From assembly GCA_947085425.1 (NCBI GenBank), contig CAMTWK010000034.1:41196-105195 (forward strand): a DNA stretch of 64,000 nucleotides. The letters are read 5' to 3'. The notes under the pieces were generated by a model. It was given only the letters and a program-made list of their open reading frames with translations, had not been told where the DNA came from and did not search any database. Source of the DNA: UKL13-2 sp947085425. GTDB lineage: Bacteria > Pseudomonadota > Gammaproteobacteria > Burkholderiales > Usitatibacteraceae. The position numbers and the translations under genes are program-made. How positions within the stretch are numbered: position 1 is the first letter of the stretch; the number at the start of each line of letters is the position of its first letter. Shown here one piece after another: positions 44,153-52,794 of the stretch.

Positions 44153-44680
44153 CTAATCCAGGCCAAACAGGGCTTCGAGCGGGCCTTTTGGCAACGGCAC
44201 CTTGAACCAAATTTCGAACATCAAAAAAAACACCACCGGCACACTGACGCTCACCATAGTCGTGATGCCCCAGCGATATTTGCCAAGCCAAATCATAAAT
44301 ACCGCAATAAAAATTGCCGAGGCAACATAAATGCCCAAGCCAGGCACCGGGCCGGCACCGGCAATCAACAACACATAAACAATGGTCGGGATCAGCACCG
44401 ACAAAATCAGCCTCAAGGATCGCACGCTGACAAACGATTCACCGCCATCCACGAGTCCTTTTTCCCGAAGCGCGTTAAAAAAATTAACAATGCTGGCGAT
44501 ACAGAGAATGACACCGATGTAAAACGGGAAATATCCCGCTTCCGGTCCATCCGGTGCCCAACTGGCACCAATCCGTTTGCTGTCAAAAATAACAATGGCA
44601 CCCAGGATAAAAATGACAATTGCCGTGGCGATGTCAACGCTGCTCACCGATGCGGCGGACTTTTCTGCGGGTTCACTCAC
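44153..44680 (-). CDS. tctB: Tripartite tricarboxylate transporter small permease (TctB)
   Basis: About 175 residues with four membrane helices (around 13-32, 43-62, 83-103 and 115-150 of this start). The GTG at 44680 is preferred because GAGGAGGAAG lies 5-14 nt upstream. The longer frame from GTG 44713 would translate that ribosome site itself as an acidic EEE run. Typical TctB features are the early FILGAIVIFDSKRIGA segment and GPEAGYFPFYIG. Encoded between tctC and tctA. Confidence 0.87.
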   Translation of the reverse strand: MSEPAEKSAASVSSVDIATAIVIFILGAIVIFDSKRIGASWAPDGPEAGYFPFYIGVILCIASIVNFFNALREKGLVDGGESFVSVRSLRLILSVLIPTIVYVLLIAGAGPVPGLGIYVASAIFIAVFMIWLGKYRWGITTMVSVSVPVVFFLMFEIWFKVPLPKGPLEALFGLD

Positions 44681-44828
44681 TGGGACTTCCTCCTCAAAAG
44701 ACTTGTCCAGCACGATAAATTTTTAATGTTCCGTCAAAAACATTGTTCTTTTCGGCGCAGCTGTTTTTTTACATTCTGGCTTGCAGATGAAATAAATGAC
44801 TTGACGTAGCTCTACTTTTCAAAAAAAA

Positions 44829-44854
44829 AACGAAACCATTTTCGTGGTTTCGTT
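44829..44854 (-). terminator. Terminator-like hairpin between tctC and tctB
   Basis: Stem cgaaacca / tggtttcg with a 6-nt loop, followed on the minus strand by a run of about ten or more T residues, 24 nt after the tctC stop. Probably a partial terminator that keeps permease expression below binding-protein expression. Confidence 0.75.
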
Positions 44855-44877
44855 TTCCCTGAGTCAAATGACGTGGT

Positions 44878-45906
44878 CTATTTTTTTGCCAGAAAACCCG
44901 CCTCGGTCATCAGCGTGATGTGGCGCTGCTCTTCCTTGGTCAGCCATTTGACATAATCGTCACCTGACAAGGCGGTATCATCAAACGCGCCCTTTTCCAT
45001 GAACTCCTTCCACTCCGGAGTGGCGCGGACTTTTTTAAACAACTCAACATAAAAGGCGACCTGCTCCTTGGTCACGCCGGGCGCCATAAAAATCCCGCGC
45101 AACATTTGGTAATCGACGTCCAGCCCCTGACTCTTACAGGTTGGAACGTCACCCCAGGCCAAAGTCGGCGTAACTTTTCCTTTGTACGGCATCAGCTTTT
45201 CATCAAACACACAAAGTGCGCGCAACTTGCCTGCACGCCACTGTTCAACTGCTTCAATCGGATTGTTAACGGTTGAATCGACGTGTTTGCCGACCAACTG
45301 CACGGCAACTTCACCGCCGCCTTTGTACGGAATATAAATAAATTTGGCGCCAGTCTGCTTCTCCATTGCGACCGTAATAATTTGATCCTCCTGCTTTGAA
45401 CCGGTGCCACCCATTTTCATTTTGCTGGGTCCGGCCGCTTTGACCGCGTCAATATATTCTTTCGCAGTTTTGTAAGGCGTCTCGGCATTCACCCACAATA
45501 CAAACTGGTCAAGCGCCATCATTTGCACCGGCGTCAACTCTTTCCAGTTGAACGGCACGCCTGTGGCCAGTGGTGTGGTAAACAAATTCGACAGGGTGAT
45601 GATAATTTTATGCGGATCCTTTGCAGATCCCTTTACGTCGAGGAAACCCTCGGCGCCGGCACCACCGCTTTTGTTGACCACAATCATCGGCTGTTTCATC
45701 AGATTGTTTTTACTGACCACACCCTGAATAAATCGCGCCATCTGGTCCGCGCCGCCGCCAGTGCCGGCAGGCACAACGAATTCAACCGACTTGGTTGGCT
45801 CCCATGCATATAAACTGGCGCTGGCCATCACGGCGGCCGCGCCGAGCGTGGACTTCACTAAACTAAAAACTGTTTTCAGACCGGGGCGGCGATTTTGTGT
45901 ATTCAT
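44878..45906 (-). CDS. tctC: Tripartite tricarboxylate transporter substrate-binding protein (TctC/Bug type)
   Basis: 342 residues. Signal peptide with long n-region (TVFSLVKSTLGAAAVMASASLYAW). The mature protein has the Bug pattern: VEFVVPAGTGGGADQMARFI, the VVNKSGGAGAEGF loop, KMGGTGSKQEDQI and FIYIPYKGGGEVAVQLVG. Bug proteins bind carboxylates through water-mediated contacts in the periplasm. First gene of tctCBA and likely the most abundant product, given the hairpin after it. Confidence 0.9.
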   Translation of the reverse strand: MNTQNRRPGLKTVFSLVKSTLGAAAVMASASLYAWEPTKSVEFVVPAGTGGGADQMARFIQGVVSKNNLMKQPMIVVNKSGGAGAEGFLDVKGSAKDPHKIIITLSNLFTTPLATGVPFNWKELTPVQMMALDQFVLWVNAETPYKTAKEYIDAVKAAGPSKMKMGGTGSKQEDQIITVAMEKQTGAKFIYIPYKGGGEVAVQLVGKHVDSTVNNPIEAVEQWRAGKLRALCVFDEKLMPYKGKVTPTLAWGDVPTCKSQGLDVDYQMLRGIFMAPGVTKEQVAFYVELFKKVRATPEWKEFMEKGAFDDTALSGDDYVKWLTKEEQRHITLMTEAGFLAKK

Positions 45907-46016
45907 CTTGTTTCCTTCGAAAAAAATCCCTGTGGATGGTTCTGGTTAGGTAAGTGATTCCAACAACATGAAACGGCTACAGCAAAATCATCAAAAAACT
46001 CACAACACGATTTATT

Positions 46017-46724
46017 CTATTTCGTCTGCGTCGCCGCTTTTTGGCGTTCGCCGAGAACTTTTCCCAAAGTGACCACCAGTAACGCACAAAATGTCGGCAT
46101 TGCATAGGACATCCATGCCGCATTGTGTTTGACCCAGTGGGCATCGACCGGATCGGTAATGGCCATTTCACCCGCCACAAAGCCAAGTAACGCCGCGCCA
46201 AGCGTAATGATGATCGGGAATCGCTCCATCAGTTTCATCAATAACGTGCTGGCAAAAATAATCAGCGGAATTGAAATCGCCAAACCCAGCGCCAACAAGG
46301 TCATTTTGTATTCTGGCGGTGCGGCATCGGCGGCGGCGGCAACCGCAATGACGTTATCCACACTCATGACCAAATCAGCCACCAGGATTGTTTTGATCGC
46401 CGTTAACAGACCGGCGCGGCCATCGGCATCGGCGTCGATGTCCGCCACATCGGGCACCAGCAACTTGACACCGATCCAGATGAGTAATAACGCCCCGGTA
46501 ATTTTTAACCAGGGAAAGGCCAGCAATTTCACGGCGAACACAGTCAGCACAATGCGCAAAACAATGGCCGCTGCTGATCCCAAAAAAATAGCCAACTTTT
46601 GTTGTTTTCCCGAAAGTGTTCGCGCGGCCAGCGCGATGACCACTGCATTGTCCCCGGACAGCACAATGTTGACACCGATGATGGTCAGCAATGCAGTCAA
46701 AAATGCCGGGTCAAGGAAATTCAT
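46017..46724 (-). CDS. TerC/YjbE family integral membrane protein
   Basis: 235 residues with about seven helices. The family motifs are present: NIVLSGDNAVVIALAARTL near residue 20 and LVADLVMSVDNVIAVAAAAD near 115, with paired Asp residues inside membrane segments. YjbE/TerC proteins are linked to manganese export and to metal loading of exported enzymes. The short 38-bp gap to the divergent transglycosylase open frame leaves little room for two promoters, so the latter probably starts further downstream. Confidence 0.9.
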   Translation of the reverse strand: MNFLDPAFLTALLTIIGVNIVLSGDNAVVIALAARTLSGKQQKLAIFLGSAAAIVLRIVLTVFAVKLLAFPWLKITGALLLIWIGVKLLVPDVADIDADADGRAGLLTAIKTILVADLVMSVDNVIAVAAAADAAPPEYKMTLLALGLAISIPLIIFASTLLMKLMERFPIIITLGAALLGFVAGEMAITDPVDAHWVKHNAAWMSYAMPTFCALLVVTLGKVLGERQKAATQTK

Positions 46725-46762
46725 TTCACTGCCTTTCGCCCGACGTTATACAATGACGCTGT

Positions 46763-49084
46763 ATGAAAAACATGAACCAATACTCCGACCGGATTGACGG
46801 GAAAAAAATTCAGCGTAGTCGCGAAAGTGACCCGTCCGGTATGACCTTGGGTGCGACATGGATCGCCTCGCACCGGTTGGTAACGATCCAGCCAGTCGTG
46901 AATGAAGTTGATTTTTACGCCATTGCGCGAATCACGTCCTTGACATTTGGCAACTTTTTGACATTTGTAATGTTCGTCATGATAGGTCTGATGGCGTTCA
47001 TGGCGGCACCGGCGGCCGCGCAGACAAGTGAGAACCGACCGGACAGTTTGGTAGCGCGCGAATTTCTGAGTGCATACGAGGCATTTGATCGACGCAATAT
47101 TGCCGCACTCGGCATTGCCCACAAAAATTTTTCGGTGGGCGCGGGTGCCCGCGCCGATTTTCCGCTTGCGCCCTACATTAGCTGGTGGTGGTTTTCTGCC
47201 CAGCTCGCGCAGTCGGCACAAAACGTGATCCCGCTGGGCAGCGACATCGATAAGTTTCTGCTCGAATATCCAGACGCACCATTTTCCGACCAATTGCGAC
47301 GTGATTATTTGCGCGCGCTTGGATCCCTAAATATGTGGCAGCGCTTTGCCGTCAACCAGGTCGGCTATCGCGGCGACGACTCCGAAGTTGCCTGTCAACG
47401 ATTGCGTTTTCGATTGCTCGGTGACGACCGCACGGTTGTTCCGGCCGCATTGGCCGAGGCCAAGCGCCTATGGGAATTGGCCAAACCCATTGCGAGTCCG
47501 TGTTATGACGTGTTCGAACGGGTTGCCGAGCAACTGCGCAATGCAAAAATGTTGGCCAACAGCAACGTTTGGCAGCGCACACGCATCCTGTTTGAAAATG
47601 GCCATCTCAACGACGCCCGGCGCAGCGCAGCATTTGCCACCAATATTTCCGCCGGCTTTGAAGCCGCCAGTGCACGGGCAAATGTTGAACCCATGCGCTT
47701 CCTGGAAAAACATTCGTTTAAGGCCACCGATGGCGCAGGCGTTGAATTGACACTATTTGCCATTACGCGCCTGGCGCGCAGTAATGCCGGCCACGCCGCC
47801 CAATGGCTCGACAAAAACGAATTTCGTTTAAATCAAAGTGACAGCCAGTATGCATGGTCGCAAATTGGATTTTATGGTGCGATGCAACTCGACGCCAATG
47901 CATTGGCGTGGTTTTCCCGCGCAGGCACCTTCCAACTGAATGACACCCAGGCCGGATGGCTGGTGCGGGCGGCATTGCGACAGACAGCCAGCGACCCGAC
48001 CCAGTGGGCAACGGTAAAACGGGCAATCGAGGGCATGTCCACCGCCGAAAAACGCGATCCGACCTGGCGGTATTGGTTGGCGCGCGCGCTGGCAGTTTCA
48101 ACCGATCCGGCGCAACTGAGCGCGGCGCGTAGTTTGCGCGAGACCCTCGCGCGCGAAAACTCTTTTTATGGTTTGCTGGCTGCGGAAGACCTCGGCATCA
48201 TTTCCACGCCCGACTTTCAAGCGGTACAGCCAAGCGAGGATCGCATTAACAATGTCGCCAGTCGCATCGGCATCAAACGGGCAGTGATGTTGTACAAATT
48301 ATCCGCATATAAACCGGATTTACGTCTGGATGCGTTGCGCGAATGGCAGTTTGCCATTCGCGGCATGGACGACGCGACGCTGCTGGCCGCGGTGGCGGTG
48401 GCATTACAAAATGAACTACCGGACCGCGCGATCAACACCGCGGAACGAACCCAATCCGATCACGATTTTGGCAAAAGGTACCCGCTGCCACACCGTGAGT
48501 CGCTGGCGGCGACTGCCAGACAAAACGGACTCGATGAAGCATGGGTATTCGGCTTGATCCGACAGGAAAGCCGCTTCATTACTGACGCACGTTCGCGAGT
48601 TGGCGCACAGGGATTGATGCAATTGATGCCGGCCACGGCAAAGTGGGTGGCAAAAAAAATTGGCATCAAAGACTTACCGGCGGCTAAGGTGGTGGAAGTC
48701 GCCACCAATCTGTCACTGGGCTCATTTTATTTGCGGCACGTGTTGGACGACCTGGGTCACCCGGTATTGGCGACCGCCGCTTATAACGCCGGCCCCGGAC
48801 GCGCCCGCCGGTGGCGGGCAGATAACGCGCTCGAGGGCGCGATTTATGCTGAATCCATCCCCTTTAACGAGACCCGCGATTACGTCAAAAAAGTCATGTT
48901 GAACAAATGGTTTTACGGCTACCGTATTCACGGCAAGTCGCCGCCATTAAGCGAAATCATGGGTGCCGTGCCTGGAAAAATTTCCGCAAATGCCAATGTG
49001 GTTGCAGCCTCTGCAATCGCGTCACCGTCAATATTGTCGGTCGCCTACCCGTCAGAGGCGGCGGTCAAACCGGAGCAGCCGTAG
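46763..49084 (+). CDS. slt: Soluble lytic murein transglycosylase
   Basis: Periplasmic enzyme that cleaves peptidoglycan between MurNAc and GlcNAc, leaving 1,6-anhydroMurNAc. The C-terminal catalytic SLT domain (about residues 580-730 of the open frame) shows GLIRQESRF with catalytic Glu, GLMQLMPATAKWVA and AYNAGPGRARRWR. The long helical U/L superhelix region precedes it. The first 65 codons do not look like a signal peptide; the hydrophobic FVMFVMIGLMAFMAAPAAAQ segment is near residues 67-87. The real start is therefore probably downstream of 46763 (an ATG at 46970, or an alternative start codon just before it). Followed 11 nt later by the epimerase-like gene. Confidence 0.88.
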   Translation: MKNMNQYSDRIDGKKIQRSRESDPSGMTLGATWIASHRLVTIQPVVNEVDFYAIARITSLTFGNFLTFVMFVMIGLMAFMAAPAAAQTSENRPDSLVAREFLSAYEAFDRRNIAALGIAHKNFSVGAGARADFPLAPYISWWWFSAQLAQSAQNVIPLGSDIDKFLLEYPDAPFSDQLRRDYLRALGSLNMWQRFAVNQVGYRGDDSEVACQRLRFRLLGDDRTVVPAALAEAKRLWELAKPIASPCYDVFERVAEQLRNAKMLANSNVWQRTRILFENGHLNDARRSAAFATNISAGFEAASARANVEPMRFLEKHSFKATDGAGVELTLFAITRLARSNAGHAAQWLDKNEFRLNQSDSQYAWSQIGFYGAMQLDANALAWFSRAGTFQLNDTQAGWLVRAALRQTASDPTQWATVKRAIEGMSTAEKRDPTWRYWLARALAVSTDPAQLSAARSLRETLARENSFYGLLAAEDLGIISTPDFQAVQPSEDRINNVASRIGIKRAVMLYKLSAYKPDLRLDALREWQFAIRGMDDATLLAAVAVALQNELPDRAINTAERTQSDHDFGKRYPLPHRESLAATARQNGLDEAWVFGLIRQESRFITDARSRVGAQGLMQLMPATAKWVAKKIGIKDLPAAKVVEVATNLSLGSFYLRHVLDDLGHPVLATAAYNAGPGRARRWRADNALEGAIYAESIPFNETRDYVKKVMLNKWFYGYRIHGKSPPLSEIMGAVPGKISANANVVAASAIASPSILSVAYPSEAAVKPEQP

Positions 49085-49095
49085 GGAGGGGATAA

Positions 49096-50034
49096 ATGCA
49101 TACAACCAAGGTTTTACTGCTTGGTGGCAGCGGTTTTATCGGTAGCGCCATCGCCGAGGCGCTCACCAAGGGTGGTTACGATGTGACGGTACCCTGCCGC
49201 CAGCGGGAACGCGCCAAACATCTCTTGCTGTTGCCAACCTGCGAGGTGATTGAGGCCAATGTTTTTGATCACGTCACACTGGACACTCTCGTCCGTGGTC
49301 ACGATGTGGTCATAAATTTAATCGGCATATTGCATGGTGACTTTGAATTCACCCATGTCCGCTTTCCACAAATGGTGGCCGAATGTTGCGTGGCGAACCG
49401 TGTCAATCGTCTACTCCACATGAGCGCGTTAAATGCCGATGTTTCCGGCCCTAGTGAGTATTTGCGTTCCCGCGGCCGCGGCGAGTCGGCGGTTTTGAAG
49501 GTCGCCCAATCGACCGGGCTGGCCGTCACCATTTTTCAGCCGTCGGTGGTTTTTGGTGAAGGTGATCACTTTCTGACTATGTTCGCCATGCTCGCAAAAA
49601 TTTGTCCGCTCATTCCACTCGGCTCGCCGACCGCTTTGTTTCAGGTGGTGTGGGTCGAGGATGTCACGCGGGCGTTCGTGCGTGCGATCACCCTGCCCGC
49701 CACCATAGGCAAAACCTATCCGCTGGTTGGTCCTGCCGTATACACCTTACGCCAGCTACTAGAGTACGTCATCAGCCAGTCGGGTTCGCGTTGCAAAATT
49801 TTCGGCCTCGGTCCAACGTTATCCAGACTGCAGGCTACCGTGTTTGAATTTTTACCAGGCAAACTTATCACCCGCGACAACCTTGCTTCTATGAGTTTGC
49901 CCAACACCTTTCCCGACCCGTTTCCATCCATATTCGGCGCGCCATCGGCATTGGAAGGGGTCGTGCCGGGATATATGCCGGGCCAATCCGGGCGGGCACG
50001 TTATCAATCATTGCGACAACGCTCGTTCCATTAA
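49096..50034 (+). CDS. NDUFA9-like NAD(P)-dependent epimerase/dehydratase
   Basis: 312 residues, atypical short-chain dehydrogenase. Nucleotide-binding GGSGFIGSAIAEAL at the N-terminus, VINLIGIL, RLLHMSALNAD, then SEYLRSRGRGESAV where a Lys is often seen, and FQPSVVFGEGDHFL. This matches bacterial proteins related to mitochondrial complex I subunit NDUFA9, common in betaproteobacteria; the catalytic Tyr-Lys pair is not typical. Probable quinone or lipid-linked role in the cytoplasm, unproven. Closely follows slt. Confidence 0.86.
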   Translation: MHTTKVLLLGGSGFIGSAIAEALTKGGYDVTVPCRQRERAKHLLLLPTCEVIEANVFDHVTLDTLVRGHDVVINLIGILHGDFEFTHVRFPQMVAECCVANRVNRLLHMSALNADVSGPSEYLRSRGRGESAVLKVAQSTGLAVTIFQPSVVFGEGDHFLTMFAMLAKICPLIPLGSPTALFQVVWVEDVTRAFVRAITLPATIGKTYPLVGPAVYTLRQLLEYVISQSGSRCKIFGLGPTLSRLQATVFEFLPGKLITRDNLASMSLPNTFPDPFPSIFGAPSALEGVVPGYMPGQSGRARYQSLRQRSFH

Positions 50035-50104
50035 AGCGGGCACCTTGACGTCCTCAAAAAATTTCGCCTTTAAAACCACGCATTCAAAAACATCGAATAT
50101 CTGC

Positions 50105-50788
50105 ATGCTGACGCTGGTTATTGCCAATAAAAATTATTCCTCTTGGTCGATGCGTCCGTGGGTGCTGCTGACAGCGCTCGATATTCAATTTGATGAAATT
50201 TTGATGAAGTTTCATTCCGACCAATGGTCACGCCAACTTCCGCGCCTGTCGCCCTCCGGCTTGGTGCCGGTATTGTGGAACGGCAAAATCGGCGGCACAA
50301 ACAGTGTGTGTGTATGGGAATCCAATGCAATTTTCGAATACTTGGCAGAGTTGTTCCCTGACAAACGGATCTGGCCGGAAAGCAGTCCGGCGCGCGCCCA
50401 CGCACGCGCCATCGTCGCCGAGATGCACGCGGGATTTCGCGCCCTGCGTATGGCAATGCCGATGAATATTCGCGCGACCCACGCCGGGCTCGGCATGAAT
50501 GAAGATGTCGCCAAAAACATTGCCCGCATTGAAACCATTTGGCGCGATACACTAACAAAGTTTGGTCACGGCGGTCCATTTTTGTTTGGGTCGTTCAGTG
50601 CGGCCGATGCCATGTTTGCACCGGTGGTGATGCGCTTCGCCACCTACCGGCCGAAACTGGCTCTGGATACAGAAACATATTGCGCGGCAGTGCGGGCGCA
50701 ACCTGCGGTCGTCGCATGGATTCGTGGTGCACTTGCGGAAAATGAGTTTGTCGCCGAGGATGAGCCCTACGCCAAACCGGCCGGGTGA
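50105..50788 (+). CDS. Glutathione S-transferase family protein
   Basis: About 227 residues from MLTLVIANKNYSSWSMRPW (50105), the usual start of this GST subgroup; 20 upstream codons in frame are not family-like. N-terminal thioredoxin fold with Ser in NYSSWSMRPW as candidate catalytic residue, SGLVPVLWNG (cis-Pro) and WESNAIFEYLAE for glutathione binding. Helical C-terminus with GHGGPFLFGSFSAADAMFAPV. Cytoplasmic, substrate unknown. Confidence 0.88.
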   Translation: MLTLVIANKNYSSWSMRPWVLLTALDIQFDEILMKFHSDQWSRQLPRLSPSGLVPVLWNGKIGGTNSVCVWESNAIFEYLAELFPDKRIWPESSPARAHARAIVAEMHAGFRALRMAMPMNIRATHAGLGMNEDVAKNIARIETIWRDTLTKFGHGGPFLFGSFSAADAMFAPVVMRFATYRPKLALDTETYCAAVRAQPAVVAWIRGALAENEFVAEDEPYAKPAG

Positions 50789-50884
50789 GCAGCAAATTTT
50801 TTGCCGGCGGACTTGGAAGGATTATTAGGCGGATTCAAGAGACACGGCAACGGCTTTACGCTCATAATGGCGACCATTCAGAAC

Positions 50885-51670
50885 CTAACCGATCACGGTT
50901 TTGCGCACCAATAAATGGTGGCTCATACACATCAGCCCGAAGCCAACGCCCAAGATCAGCGGAAATTTTATCGCCCAATGCCATGGCAACTTGGCCACCA
51001 ATACCTGCAACACCATGATAATCGGCAGGTGAATCAAATAAACCCAACACGATGCGTCGGCACAAAATCGACGCACACGCCAATAGCCGGAAAAAAACCG
51101 CATGCCCATGCCAATCACCGCCATGGTCCAGCCCCACGTTGCGAGGCTGTAACACGCTGCATAACCAGGCGTGAATCCACCGGCTGCCGTCGGCTGCAAC
51201 ACAGACGCCTTGCCATGTATGACCAGGCAGGCGAGAGTCGCGGCCACTGCCAACACCAAGTTCCGATGCCAGCGATGTTGCCAGACCGAGAGCAATACAC
51301 TCTGCCGATTGCTGAACCAGCCAACCCCAAACGCAGCCCCAAACGCCACCCACGCGGGCAAATTGCCGTACGGCGATCGACCGGGCGTTGATATACCAGC
51401 CGCCATCAATCACTTGTCAATTGAAATCAAAACCAGCATTAATGGTGCGGCAAATAAAATCGGCAGGGGCATCATGACCGCCCACCGAACCAGCCGATCG
51501 GCATACGCGGTGGCGCGACCCTGCGGATCAACAATCGCGAAGACATGCCTGCCGATCACCAATCGCAGGGCAATACGTTGCAGCCGTCCTTAATGAAGCC
51601 CACCCCCAAGCGGGGATACAGCATCCGCGCGCACGGCGTCAAGCCCGTGCAGGCGATCGGACGCGTCGGC
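50885..51670 (-). pseudogene. Acyltransferase-3 family membrane protein, degenerate
   Basis: On the minus strand the piece near 51600-51664 reads RLHGLDAVRADAV...GGGLH, the typical N-terminus of membrane acyltransferases. It then stops. The next matching piece (about 51418-51580) reads LQRIALRLVIGRHVF...LFAAPLMLVLISIDK, skipping about 70 family residues. A TGA then replaces the expected Trp before LMAAGISTPGR, and the rest runs open to 50885 (WVAFGAAFGVGWF, MAVIGMGMRFFSG, WVYLIHLPIIMVLQVLVA). Internal deletion, frame change and in-frame stop together make it a pseudogene. The C-terminal 174 residues alone remain open. Confidence 0.75.
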
Positions 51671-51785
51671 AGCCTCGGCCGAAATGGAACCGCAGTGCAA
51701 ACACCAATACTGGAAACGAGTTTCAGACGATACAACCCGAAAAAGCGCGCAATACATAGACTTTGTCCGGATCGATTGACCGTGG

Positions 51786-52658
51786 TTATTCACAACTGCT
51801 GCGGGACATGGGAAAGTCCACCGCACGCAACTTGCCGTCGCGCTCACCTTCGATGCGCGCCAACAATTGTCCGCCGGTCAGTTTCTGATAAATCACCCGC
51901 TGCGGAAAATCGTGCTGCTTGTTTTCGAAAATAAATTTGTCCGCCGATGCGCTCGCCAATCGAAAGCGCGCTGCGGATTGACCTGATGGTTTTGGGATCA
52001 ATACCGGCGTGCCGTCTGCATCCAACTCCAGGCGTATCGACTCAAAACCGACCACTTTCATCGCGCGCAAGGTACGCGCCATCGCGATCATCATGCCACC
52101 CGCCTCCGGCATCCAGTGTTCACGAAACGACACGTTGCCGTTTTGCCCCTGCCAACAACCGGCCAGCCAGCCAAATTGGGCAAGGGATTTTATGGGGTCC
52201 ATCGCGGCTGCGGTCCCGGCGCGCGCGACAAATCCATCATAAAACGGACGAAACTCGGCGATATCGGCAACAAATATTTTTTCTGCAACCATCGGGTCGT
52301 TCGCCAACTCTGCCTCCACCTCGGCTCGATTGGCGGCCTTTAAAATGATCATGCCCTTGTCGGCTTGGCTATCTTTGTAACGTGCGCCCGTGACAAGTTT
52401 TCCTTCGGTCCGCAGCCGCGCCAGATTTGCAGAGTGCTCTTTCATGCCAGGCTGCGCATGGGCGGCTTGTGCATGGTCCCATGCCGGTCCGGTGGTGAAG
52501 TGCACCACAAACAACAGCGGGGTGACGGCCATCGCGTCACTCTTTGGCGAGGCCACGGGTGTCTGCGCCCAGCTGGAAAAAATTGAATGTGGCATCACCA
52601 AAGCGACAATGATGGCCGCGCAAATGATGCGGCAGTTACTGGACAGGCAAAGACGCAT
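51786..52658 (-). CDS. Exported YCII-like plus DUF6265 two-domain protein
   Basis: 290 residues. Signal peptide (IICAAIIVALVMPHSIFSSWAQ). Residues about 45-145 resemble a YCII/dimeric alpha-beta barrel domain (LLFVVHFTTGPAWDHA..., KLVTGARYKDSQADKGMIIL, EVEAELANDPMVAE). Residues about 155-285 match DUF6265: FGWLAGCWQ, REHWMPEAGGMMIAMAR, FENKQHDFPQRVIY and DFPMSRS. Both domains are of unknown or poorly known function, and their fusion in one periplasmic protein is unusual. Transcribed divergently from cca. Confidence 0.78.
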   Translation of the reverse strand: MRLCLSSNCRIICAAIIVALVMPHSIFSSWAQTPVASPKSDAMAVTPLLFVVHFTTGPAWDHAQAAHAQPGMKEHSANLARLRTEGKLVTGARYKDSQADKGMIILKAANRAEVEAELANDPMVAEKIFVADIAEFRPFYDGFVARAGTAAAMDPIKSLAQFGWLAGCWQGQNGNVSFREHWMPEAGGMMIAMARTLRAMKVVGFESIRLELDADGTPVLIPKPSGQSAARFRLASASADKFIFENKQHDFPQRVIYQKLTGGQLLARIEGERDGKLRAVDFPMSRSSCE

Positions 52659-52794
52659 GGAGACTCTCGTTTAAATCAATGACGTTCATCGTACGCCAAA
52701 GCGGACTCCTCCTTAAAAAATAGTTGTCGCAATTTGTGACACCGGCACCCAACCGATACCGCGCGTCCAGCCAGATTCGCGCCATAATTGAGCC

